In this document: piece after piece, positions 31,537 to 41,770 of the stretch
Numbering within the stretch: the stretch's first letter is position 1
Layout: the number at the start of each line of letters is the position of its first letter
Assembly: GCA_019925095.2 (NCBI GenBank)
Contig: CM034395.1
Span: forward strand, 14,291,213 to 14,355,212
DNA from: Dendrolimus kikuchii
Lineage: Eukaryota > Arthropoda > Insecta > Lepidoptera > Lasiocampidae
DNA length: 64,000 bases
Direction of reading: 5' to 3'
Position numbers and translations under genes: made by a program
The notes under the pieces: model-generated
What the model saw: only the letters and a program-made list of their open reading frames with translations
The model's database searches: none
What the model was told of the DNA's origin: nothing

Positions 31537-31990
31537 GCGGACGGCGCGGGTGGGGCCCCTTGGGGTATAGGGGTTCTCACTCACCCGCATATGCCGTCGA
31601 GATGAGAGCGCGAGTGTTCCGCGCGCGCTCATCTCTCCTCCCGTGGGGCGCGTTACAGACCGCCCCACGCCAAAGAGAGCATGATGATGCCGGAGGATGA
31701 GTCCCCGGCAATGGAAGAGGCCTCGTGAGGGGGGCCCACGCCTGCCAGGGCTGCGGAGAGGCTAGGTCATATACCCGTAGCCCTGGCATAAGGCGAAGGA
31801 CGGAACACCCAGGGGTTTTAGTGGGTATCCCTAACCGGGGGTGGCAACAGCATGGCACCAGTTCTGACTGGGCATGCTGGTGCCACCCCCGATCTGGCGA
31901 ATCCCACACACAGGTCGCGAATATCCCCCCAAGGGGTTGTTTTGTCGCCTCTTACTACAGGCCGCCCGGCCGCAGGAAATTTCCTATCCA
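31537..31990 (+). other. 3' UTR of the R1-like LINE
   Basis: The region is GC-rich. It contains CCTCCCGTGGGGCGCGTTAC, a CCCAGGGGTTTTAGTGGGTA block and TTGTCGCCTCTTACTACAGG followed by GCCCGGCCGCAGGAAATT. The last two blocks are shared with SINE A. The middle block recurs in diverged form at 46275-46575 and near 17020. Confidence 0.8.
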
Positions 31991-32262
31991 ACATAGGCTA
32001 TACAACATATATATGGTAGCTGTCGTTTTGTTCTTACTTATTTTAGATAAGTATTAGACCGGTATATTATTAAACCGGTAATCCTAATTAATATTGTAAA
32101 GGTGAGTTTGTTTGTTACTCTTTCACACTTTAACTACTCAACCGATCATCATGAAATTTTACATATATGTTGTCAGGGTTATAGAAAAGGACATACGGTA
32201 TCTTTCATCCAGAAAAAAGTACTGTTCCCGAGATATACATAGATTACTATAGTTACGCATAT
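31991..32262. other. Non-coding stretch with repeat fragments
   Basis: Positions 32100-32235 contain a dispersed repeat segment (GTTTGTTTGTTACTC, ACCGATCATCATGAAATTTT) of a type common in Lepidoptera. Confidence 0.45.
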
Positions 32263-32459
32263 GTGTTATGTCTGAAAGGGGGAACTGGAACGTGGCCACT
32301 GGTGCTGGTACACAAATCAAGGTCGTTTTGGCGACATAACAACCAGGGTTGGTAGCCATCCAGACAGGCAAATCCCCATCATCGGGTTGTGGGTCGTATC
32401 ATCGCCTTTTACGACAGTCTGCAGGAATTAGTATTCTTTCTCCGATCCTGCACGGATAA
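32263..32459 (+). repeat. SINE-like family A, truncated copy
   Basis: GAACTGGAACGTGGCCACTG, TTTTGGCGACATAACAACC, TCGCCTTTTACGACAG, TATTCTTTCTCC and CCTGCACGGATA match the family. The head is missing. The copy ends directly beside the left end of the mariner at 32462. Confidence 0.8.
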
Positions 32460-32461
32460 TA

Positions 32462-33756
32462 TTAGTCTTTACATATGAAATTGGCGTTTTGTAATGGAGG
32501 AACATAAAGTCGATTTTTAAAAAAATAGAATATATTTATTTAATCAAAGTATTTACCATTGCTATCTATGTACTTCTGCCATCTCATAGGTAGTTCATTG
32601 ATCCCTTTACTAAAAAAACCATTCGGACGGGAATCAATAAAATCTTTGAAAGCGCTTTGGACTGCCCCATCGGAGTTGAATTTTTTCCCTTGCAAGAAAT
32701 TATCCAAATTTCAAAAAAATGGTATCTGTTGGATCAAGGTCTGGAGAGTACGGTGGATGTCTTAGACATTCCAATTCAAGCTCCTCTAATTTGGTAGCCG
32801 TCTGTTGTGCAGTGTGAGGTCTAGCGTTGTCCTGAAGCAGCAGTGGCCTAGAGCGATTAACTAGCCTCGTTTGTTTAGCAGCTAGCTTTTTCATCATGAT
32901 TTGCAGTTGCTGACAATAGACATCTGCCGTAATCGTCTGGCCAGATTCAAGAAAGCTGTAGTAAACGACACCGGCACTAGTCCACCAAACGCTCACAAGT
33001 AATTTTTTTTGAGTCAAGTTTTTCGCTTGGAGCAGGATTTGGCTGGTTCGCTAGGGTTCAGCCATTGCGATGAGCGTTTCCAATTATCGTACAGGATCCA
33101 CTTTTCATCACAGGTAATGATTCAATTTAAAATCCCTTAATTATTGTGCCGGTTGAGTAATGTAACGCAGCAGTCGACGCGCTTTTCTCGGTTTGCTGCA
33201 ATCAATTCATGAGGTACCCACCTTTCAAGCTTTTTCATCTTCCCAATTTGCTTCAAGTGGATTAAAACAGTTTTATCACTAACACTGCAGCCTGCAGCTA
33301 TCTCGGACGTGGTTTGCGATGGATCCGCTTCCACAATAGCCTTCAATTCTGCATTATCAACTTTGGTCTCCGGCCGTCCACGGGGCTTGTTCTGCAGGTC
33401 GAAATTTCCAGAACAAAAACGTTGGATCCAAAAACGCACTGTGTTTTCTTTTGCGACACCGCCGCCTTACACATCATTAATCCTTCGAGCCGTTTCGGCA
33501 GCACTGGTGCCACGATGGAACTCGTACTCGTAAATAATGCGATATTTCAAGTTTTCCATTTTGTAAACTGAGTGACGCAAAGAAAAAACCAAAAGAGGAA
33601 AAAACAAATGAATTACGGTTTATTCAAAACAGAAAAGCATAAGTAAATAGCTGTATAAATTTGAAATTAGAATTCCTAACCATAGAGGAGATATTTGAGA
33701 TCAAAGTGGCCAGTACGATAAAACGCCAACTGCCAACTTCATATGTAAGGACCTAA
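32462..33756 (-). mobile_element. Complete mariner transposon (inactive)
   Basis: The left end (32462) is TTAGTCTTTACATATGAA. The right end reads, on the other strand, TTAGGTCCTTACATATGAA. The ends form terminal inverted repeats of about 25-30 bp with TA dinucleotides at 32460-32461 and 33757-33758, as expected for TA target duplication. The length is 1295 bp, the usual mariner size. The transposase gene is on the minus strand. Confidence 0.9.
32540..33559 (-). pseudogene. Mariner transposase pseudogene, Tc1/mariner family
   Basis: The gene starts at 33559 on the minus strand and stops at 32542-32540. The N-terminal helix-turn-helix part (EADPSQTTSEIAAGCSVSDK) precedes the catalytic domain. 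The DDE motifs are still readable: DEKW near 33095, DNARPH near 32820, and the third aspartate in YSPDLDPTD near 32740. Mariner transposases cut and paste their own element through this DD34D triad. Frameshifts near 33470, 33030-33050 and 32720 and an in-frame stop near 33140 break the frame. The canonical C-terminus, ending GKYFD before the stop, is intact. The copy is inactive but recent enough to read through. Confidence 0.9.
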
Positions 33757-34580
33757 TAGTAACAGTAATATTTATAACATTATTTTCCTAGAAATTATGT
33801 TTAGATGAATACTTACCGGAGTAATCGGATCAGTCTGGATTATCCAGTCGCGTAACACAGGCCAATGATTTTCCAATGTCCCCAAATTGTTGGCAGCTCA
33901 TAACTTATCCATGAAACTGTTTACAATTTATCCACTAAAGTGTGTCTGATGGTCTATGATTACTGATACAAATTTAAGCTCGTAATTTATACATAACATT
34001 TATTGGTGTCAATGTAAGTAGTCGTATTATATGACTATATGTTACTTATACCACCATCGCCATTATGATCTCAATTCATTCCTGAAGTTGTCTGAAAGAG
34101 ATCGATTTTTCACGATAAGACGACCCATTGTGCACAACCAGATATAGTTTTACCACCTTATTCATAGAGAGAGTACCCTAATTGTCTATTAGTAAGAGGT
34201 TAGTCTGTAAGTCTTTTTTGTAGTGGTCTACAATAAAGAGTTATCTATCTATTTATAGAGTTGTATGATGTAATTGTATGATTTTTTTATTTTTTGAGGA
34301 ATAAATTTAAAATTTTATAAAGTAACCTATTTACTTATAAGAACTATTTTACCAAGTTGTACCATGGAAGAAGAATACTAGAATCAACCGTTTTCTGTCT
34401 CAGAAAATATTGTTACAACTCAGGTCCCGACAAAAACAAAATCCACCTGCATATCTGAAACAAAGCACATTTATTATCCGTCGACATTTGAACTAATAAC
34501 ATTGAAATTCTTTTATGGTCGTCTTCTTTTGTTTACTTATTGGCATACGGCCTATTGTTGGATTGTAATCATTGGCCGGG
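33757..34580. other. Non-coding stretch
   Basis: Nothing was recognised except a short piece (34155-34180) resembling the TTATTCATAGAGAG arm of the hairpin MITE family. Confidence 0.4.
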
Positions 34581-34912
34581 TGTTACGGATTTTAAAATAA
34601 AAGCTGATGCTAGGAAATTCGGTCCACGTTGCTGGGCGGAAAGATTGCATTTGTGCAGTATAAAACAATGACCTGATGGAGGAGGGAGGCAGTCGAGCGA
34701 GAACCACGACCGAAGCGAGACGTGTGTACTACAATCGGGAATCTAATAAGTGACGGACTTTGTGCGTTTTATTGAATTACGACCTTCTGCATTACGTTTG
34801 GACTTTCTGTGTACGTTTATATTTGTACCTGTGTTATACGTGTTTGTATAGTTCTAATAAACTCTATAGTAATTCTAACGGCAATTTAATTCAAGTCTCG
34901 CGACTCGTAACA
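34581..34912 (+). repeat. Putative solo LTR
   Basis: The segment starts TGTTACG and ends CGTAACA, a perfect 7-bp terminal inverted repeat with the TG...CA ends of LTRs. A TATA box (TATAAAA, about 34659) and a polyadenylation signal AATAAA (34856) lie at the expected positions. The flanks (CCGGG on the left, ATATG on the right) do not form a target duplication, so the copy may be recombined or rearranged. No second LTR or gag-pol is visible nearby. A promoter or 5' exon of a host gene is the alternative. Confidence 0.6.
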
Positions 34913-37410
34913 ATATGATGTATAACGTATCTTGTTCAAACTAGTTTTTTTTAAGTCATTTTCCTTTTTTAATTTCACCATTTTTAATCATTTTAAAAGC
35001 GAATATAAATGAATTCAATGTCTAAACGATTATTTTTCGTAGCTAATTAACCCATAAAATTTACAATATTTCCGTTAAAATACCTTACTTAAATATCTTT
35101 AACATTCGTTAAAACAACAAATCAGAAACAATTATCCGTTGGTTTGGAACACATTTTTAGGGTTCGTTAGCCATTTTGCAAAAATGAGACCATCATTATG
35201 GCCGGTCGTCCATTTATCCGTCTGTTTATGTATGTCGCAGCCAACTTGTATTAAATTTAATATTATCGCCGACCTATTTGATCTTCGATTCTCTTATTTC
35301 TTTTCGCCGCATCTGTCACTATATTAATATGAAATAGTCCACAACAAAGAGTTCATTGTATATATGTCCACAATTGAGCCGTTGCTTCCGCGATCGCTTA
35401 CCGTGTTTATGTGTCATGCCGCTCTCCACATCCGCTTATATTAAGCCGCGTGCTGGGAGTTACCCGCTGTGCCATACCCGGCTGGTCTACTTATCGAAGG
35501 AACCGCAGGACGTAAGGAAAGGACCACGAGGAAGACGTGCCTGTTGCTGCGAAGCCCACATCGTTCCTAGCGTGTCTGGTGTGGCTACTTATCCTAGAAG
35601 TTCTTTCTTCTTCTTTATTCCCGCCCGCATTCCGCATACCTACACATATTTTCTACTTGTATAGATTAGCTTTCTCTCTACTGCTTAAGAGCCGCATCCA
35701 CATCTAATCTATATTATGTATAAAAAGTAGAAATGTTTATTCTTTATCCTGAAAATTAACCGACTTTCTATAGTTTACGTATTAATACTTCAGGTACACA
35801 TAGCGATATACGGTCTTATTCATATTGAGTTAACTCGATATAAATAAGACCGATGGACGATTAAAAGAGTATGTATAAAGCTTTTTAGTGACTATACATA
35901 TCCGTTTCAATATATGATCGATTGGTTGTCACTCATTGCATTTAGTTGATCTATTGTTTATAAGTTGACACAACCTAATTGCCGGATAATCCTAGTTAAT
36001 TATTAAATGCATAACCATGTGCTTGCTTTTAGAAACAATGGACCTAATCACTAACATTTTCCATTCACCGGGATTATTTGTTCAAGTGGTTTATTGCCAT
36101 TAATTAAATAGATAATAACACTTACGTTTAAACATTTATGTTAATAAACTTTTGGGGTTTTGTCTCAAAGAAACAAAAAAAAAACAAATTTGAAGACTGT
36201 AGCAAATTGTAAAATTAGATAAAAACTACTAATTCAAATGAGTTATTTCCATTTAGAATAAATTGAAATTGGTGTTCATTATAAGTTTGACCCATTTGTA
36301 AGATTATTACTTGGCTTGGCCGCTCACATTGTGGAAAATGTTGTTAATATTTACATTAGACAGGGGAAATGTAAATTTTCCGCGGAATTTTGTTTTAATA
36401 ACATTATTAGTTGTTTTTAATACTGTCCTGCATACTTTACTAATTTCATTGATATTCTAATACTTATATGATTTAAATATATTACTAATGTGATTTCATA
36501 TATCAAAATTCACAATAATATATATTAAATTATAAACAAGTACAATGAAGGAAACTTAAAATATTACGTGGAAACTAAATATAGTATTCTAACTTTAACC
36601 CGTTGAGACTATAAATAAAATATAGAGCCTAGGTCATAGAAGTCAATGAGTAAGATTCCCAGAAAACTGGCTACGTTACCCCGCTGGATCGCCAATATTT
36701 TTTTATAAATATCAATTTTAAATATAAATAATGCCAGCATATAAACAACATGCTCCTGGAGTTGGACTTCCCATTAAATGGAACGTAAGGTATATTCGTC
36801 ACATTTATCCTATGTAGATTGGCAGATTTTACGTATTGTTTATACCGATGAGAATTTTTTTCTAATGATAATTAAAATAAATAATAGTTTATTCAAATTA
36901 TTGATAGAATAATATAAGGCGCGGATTTTTAAACAAATAGTCGTATAAAACATTAAATTGGAAGATAGTTGATGGTGGGTAGTTTAAAAGAGATTGATTA
37001 TGTGAAGCACGACATTTAGATTTATAGAATAATAGAGGACGTATGTCAAGATAAAGGAGTAGGTACGGAATGAAAGACACATTGTATCGACCCCAAATTA
37101 TTTGAAAAAGGTCAAAGTAAAAAGCTCAGCCATGTTAATGTATCGACGCTCTATATAATAATATTATTTTTGTTCTTTGGTAAGTTTATTCTAACACTGA
37201 CAATTGCGAACACTTAGAATATCCATACTTCGATCCCATATGTATTTTACACATAATTTGTTTGCATGTTTGTACAGTTGCATGTAATTTATTTCCATAA
37301 AATTTGGTATACATATGTGGGCTAAATTTAGGCAATATGTAATATGTAATTTAAATAGCGGAGATAGATTTTATCACGGACAAACCAGGACTTGTGCCAG
37401 TGTCCAAGTT
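34913..37410. other. Long non-coding stretch
   Basis: Positions 35380-35710 are GC-richer and probably a dispersed element of unknown type (ACCCGCTGTGCCATACCCGG, ACGAGGAAGACGTGCCTG). A small palindrome at 35811-35852 is listed separately. I see no gene elsewhere. Confidence 0.4.
35811..35852. repeat. 42-bp near-perfect palindrome, TCTTATTCATA type
   Basis: The palindrome centres on GAGTTAACTC with outer CGGTCTTATTCAT and ATAAATAAGACCG. The outer arms match the hairpin MITEs at 11541 and 11822, so it may be a minimal member of that family. Confidence 0.8.
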
Positions 37411-37727
37411 GTTTTTTATTTTTATTGCGGGAGTTCAGTAGACAGGCAGACGGTCCACTTGATGGAAAGCGGTTACCGTCGCCTATGGACATTTGCAACA
37501 CCAAAGGTGCTACAAATGCGCTGCTGCTCTGTTAAGGGAGACTGGAACCTGGTCATTAACGCCGGAACACAACTCAAGGTTGTTATGGCGGCATACTCTA
37601 GACCAGGGGTGGTAGCCATCCAGTCGGGCAAATACCCTACCACCTGGCAGTGGGTTGTTTTGTCGCCTCTTACGACAGGCCGCCCGGCCGCAGGAAATTG
37701 TATTCTCTCTCCGTTCCTGCACGGATA
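37411..37727 (+). repeat. SINE-like family A, best-preserved copy
   Basis: The full order of blocks is present: T-run plus ATTGCGGGAGTTCAGTAGAC, CACTTGATGGAAAGCGG, CTACAAATGCGCTGCTGC, GGAGACTGGAACCTGG, CGCCTCTTACGACAGG and CCTGCACGGATA. It is a useful reference for the other copies. Confidence 0.85.
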
Positions 37728-38604
37728 AAATTACAGTATTTAACAAAAGCCCACGGGTACGTTACCCCAAATTTTCAAGTTGGTACCCTTACACCTTTAC
37801 TTTCGCCTTGACGTTGCTGTCTTCTTCTAAATAAGTTTCTATCTATTTTATCATCTCTTCTCTCTTCTGCCCCTAATTTTTTCTTTTCCTTCTTCCTCAC
37901 CTCCTCACTGGTGGTCTGCGCTATTTCGCTTTTGGAGATCAGGCAGGGGCCGCTCCATATAGTTACCGCAAATTTGCCAATTCAAATAGGTGTAGTTAGA
38001 AACAGATATGTTATTATTTTTGGTTACAAAAGCAGATCTCGATCTCCGAAATGGCAGGTCCTGATACATCTAGGATTTAATGTTAGAATAATGAGAATAT
38101 AATAGTTATTTTTAGATACGCAAAAATAAAGCCCATTTCTAAGCTTGGTAAGGCAACCTATAATAAACTTCTACTTAAATCTTACGACATTTGTAGATGA
38201 TATAAACTTACGTATTACTCCTGTTATACTTGGTAGCTCTGTAGTAAAATAAAAATTCTTGAATCCCTACCGGTCAAACAGTATCCCAGGATGGCAATCA
38301 AGTCTCCAGGGATGGCTGTACGTTTAATTATGGCCTACCCACGGACTACTTAGTCAGACGCCGCGTCCTTGTAACACAAAGTAAATTTAATGTTGCTTTG
38401 GGTAAATTACTGAAATCTATTTAACCCGCGTATGTATAATTTATAAAGTGGTACCGACTTCCCTTATTAACAAATTAGAACTTACTTCAGAGGTTTCTGT
38501 AATTATTTAAATTTATTATTTCACATAGCGTTAGAATAACATCTACGAATGTGCGCCCGGAACGGTGTTCTATGGGCTTTTTAAATATGTATTTACAACT
38601 AGGG
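37728..38604. other. Non-coding stretch
   Basis: No gene or repeat was recognised. Confidence 0.4.
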
Positions 38605-38870
38605 TATGCCCGCGAGTTCGTCCATGCTTGACTTGAAATTTCCACGGGATTCTCGGGACACAAAGTACCACTGCATTTAAAAAAGAATGTACAACGATAG
38701 GTTTTAATGAAAACTGGGCCGAAATAAAGTAGTTTTTATGCACCCGAACAAATACAAACTGCTCCCGTGAAAATTCGGGATTCCTGGGATAAAATATATA
38801 ACACTTTTATTACACAAAATTTGCTGTCGATCAATGACAAGATTACATTGGAATTAGAATTATTTTCAAA
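38605..38870 (-). repeat. Dispersed repeat family D, minus strand
   Basis: The reverse complement of 28375-28610 is seen in the same order (GACACAAAGTACCACTGC, TTTTTATGCACCCGAAC, TTCCTGGGATAAAATA). Positions 38930-39020 may continue it with a CCCGAACAAACAGACAA end. Confidence 0.7.
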
Positions 38871-39082
38871 CTGGTCGTTTTAAATCTTTCCAAGAAAAAT
38901 CGCGCCGGATTCCCAGACTAGAAAGTAGTGCAGATTTGAAGTTTAAGAATTTTTTATTGATCAGCGAAAACCGCATCGAAATCGGCTCGGTAGTTTTTAC
39001 GTGAATCCCGAACAAACAGACAATAAATCTCAAAAAAATGCATCGAAGATGTAATGTGTTGTAATATAATAAGTATTAATAG
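38871..39082. other. Non-coding spacer
   Basis: The spacer includes the possible continuation of repeat D and a TACATACATACATACATA run leading into repeat C. Confidence 0.45.
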
Positions 39083-39200
39083 TACATACATACATACATA
39101 CATAAATTCACGCCAGTTCCCTTGCGGGGTAGGCACGGACAACAGAGTGCCATTTAGGCTTATTCTTACACACCTCACTTGCCTCTTTGACATTCATAAC
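39083..39200 (+). repeat. Dispersed repeat family C
   Basis: The copy follows a (TACA)n run. CACGCCAGTTCCCTTGCGGG, GTAGGCACGGACAACAGAG and TTACACACCTCACTTGCC are nearly identical to 53250-53345 and inverted relative to 19970-20090. Confidence 0.88.
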
Positions 39201-41549
39201 TCTTGTCATGCACACTCGTCTGTTCTTAAGGCTCCTGACATCACCTTCTGCTAGTACACTAGTATTAATAGTAATTATGTAATATATATAAGATAAATAA
39301 TTGCATATACTATAGGTAATTTAGGCATAGCTGTTTAAGGAAAGGTAGATTCTTAAACATCACGTTTTGGCCTCTCTGACTTTTAAAAAGCAGCGCATTC
39401 CTAAATGTGAAAACCAACACTGTAAAAGAGTAGAAGATACCGCACCCAAAGATAAACCAGAACACAAAATTTTTAAGATTTAATTTGACGTATGTATTCA
39501 CGCTGTATTCCTTATACCTATATGTCTCACATAATTTTAGGGTCCCACGATAAACGGCAAAAACTTTATTATGCCCGTCTGCACGAAATTAGGAAGGTAA
39601 AAGTCTGAAGTGCTATGAAATGATATAGTGAAAATAAATATTAGAGATGGCACTTCTTACAAGTAACTTCAAAGATGAAAACATTTCGGTGCATATGCTT
39701 TTATACAAGTACATATTTCTTAAAAATTAATAAATCTCATCTTAAATAAATTTTTGAAATATGCGGTTCTAAATTCCTAATTGTAACTACTAATCATCTG
39801 AGCGATGATTTTGAATACATCCAAGTTGGCAGGCAGAATTTAATTTTTAAAATCAGCGAAAAATAATTTAAATTAGATATTTTTAGAGGCCCTTGTAAGG
39901 GTATTTATAGTTACATATTTTTGGGATACCATAACCAAATGGAAAAATGGTAGAATTTATCCCTACTACAAAACCCTTTATAAATACTGATTTAAAAAAA
40001 TATTTTTATTAGGAAAAAATACACGAATATTATTTTATAATTTTAATTAGTTTGTTTCTTATCTGAGAATAGGTTTTGCACACTGTAACGTATAGCAAAA
40101 GATAATTGGCAAGTTAATGTCAGCCGTTTCCATTTCCACTATAGTGTCGTATATATTGACAGTTTATGGGATCAGGTGACGTCATTACAATTTTATTGCT
40201 AACAGTCTGAACGAATAAATTTAAGATAATGCCTGCTTTTAAGAGCATTTTCAGATATTAAAGCGACGTACACAATATGACCCTTATCAGTTTAAACCTT
40301 ATTATGAACGATAATATAATTTAGTAGAATAATTTTTGAGCAATCTATCCGTAAAAAAACTGCTTAGTATTCTACTAGTAGTCTATTGTTAATGTATTTC
40401 TAATGGCCTTTAAGAGTCCTACAGAAAAGACTGCTACGGAACTTAATATGTAGAATATGAGGCAGGATTTATTTCTTGTAAAGCTTGGACATTATTTGTA
40501 AGTGATGAGTGACATTAATGATTGTTTTTATAAAACTCTCAATTTAACCGGAATTACCATTACTTCTCCTAGACTTAAAAAATATTGCCATTTGTATTTA
40601 AAATAGTAAGGAGTGCAACTAGTTTGTTATAGCTTTCAAACCAACAGTAGGTCTGGGTAAGTGACCAAAATTTGTGGGTAGTTGAGTATTTTTTAACGAT
40701 GTTTATTCATATATAAAATTGATTTATTATGTTTCCTCTTGGCATACCTCGGCCTATATGAAAAGGCACAAGACGTGTGTTTCGTTTACGGTATTTATAC
40801 TGACATTACTATAAAAGCTGCCCACGCACCTCTATAAAACATTTTATATGTTACTTTGGTCTCACGCGCGGGCTCGCTTCGCACATTTTCTAGTGATAAT
40901 AGCGTCAACGTTTTATTTTAGAGTTTTAGTGTTGTGATTATTTGGACTTTCCTTCATGCACGCTTTTTGCTAGGAATACTTTTTAAGGAACTAAGAGTAG
41001 CATTTAATCATTATTAAAATATTTTCGTCCACTAGCATCATATACATACCTAATGCAATAATTGGTTAAATCCGTATCAGTCTTAGCATTATTTTATGTC
41101 CTACGTTAATACAACATTTATGTTTGATGAAATTTATAAAACAATGAATGTTAACACTATGCCTATTACATATTATAGAACGTCAACATTAACGCTCTTA
41201 ACTGTGATATAGGTTTTGTTTCCTAAGATGTCTCGTTTCATCGTACCTCAATACGTAATTATTAAATACGTGCCCTGCAGGTATCTAATGTACTCGAAAA
41301 GATCTTCAATATAGATTTACATTCTTATAAGTCTCACCTGATGAGTGAAACAATAGTCAGAGTCAGTTAATAGTATAATTTTATACGATTTCCAGAGTTT
41401 GTATTACATATCGGTTAGTTGCATAGTTAAGACAGTAAAAAACGTAACTCATAACACACTCTTACAATACAGTTGGCGCCACAAGTTTTTCCGGCGTCCG
41501 TTTTTGTTTTGATAGAAAATCTCAATTAAAACTTTTAATCAAACGACGA
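39201..41549. other. Long AT-rich non-coding stretch
   Basis: No coding sequence or repeat was recognised. Positions 40830-40900 hold a TATAAAAC box-like sequence upstream of a GC-rich piece (TCACGCGCGGGCTCGCTTC), but nothing links them to a gene. Confidence 0.4.
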
Positions 41550-41770
41550 CTTCTGTGGTTGACCAGGCTAAGTCTTTGCCAGGCTACCTCATTGCAACGC
41601 AGTAGCTACGGGTTCGATTCCTGGCATGGTAAATTTCGGAAACGAATTTTCAGTTATTTACTATGATCTGGGTGTCTGGGATCAGTCCTCGAGTAGTCTG
41701 TTGTATATTACCCATATCACAAACATAACTTGCTTAACTTGGGAATATACAATATGTATGTTTGTCTGAC
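41550..41770 (+). repeat. tRNA-derived SINE (second family), plus strand
   Basis: The head has a well-kept B box, ACGGGTTCGATTCCTGG (about 41606-41622). The body has GTGTCTGGGATCAG and GTTGTATATTACCCATATC. The same family is inverted at 44388-44618. This is a SINE and not a functional tRNA, because no cloverleaf could be built around the B box. Confidence 0.8.

Noticed and set aside
31064..31909. Several open frames on both strands in the R1-like LINE
   Set aside because: GC-rich sequence opens all frames; only the plus frame at 30922-31536 has the C-H-C knuckle of a LINE ORF.
40825..40910. Promoter with TATAAAAC and GC-rich downstream
   Set aside because: No exon, donor or coding segment follows, so there is nothing to tie it to.
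41600..41625. Functional tRNA gene (perfect B box)
   Set aside because: No acceptor or anticodon stem can be built, and a second copy of the same unit with the same body lies at 44388-44618, so it is a tRNA-derived SINE.
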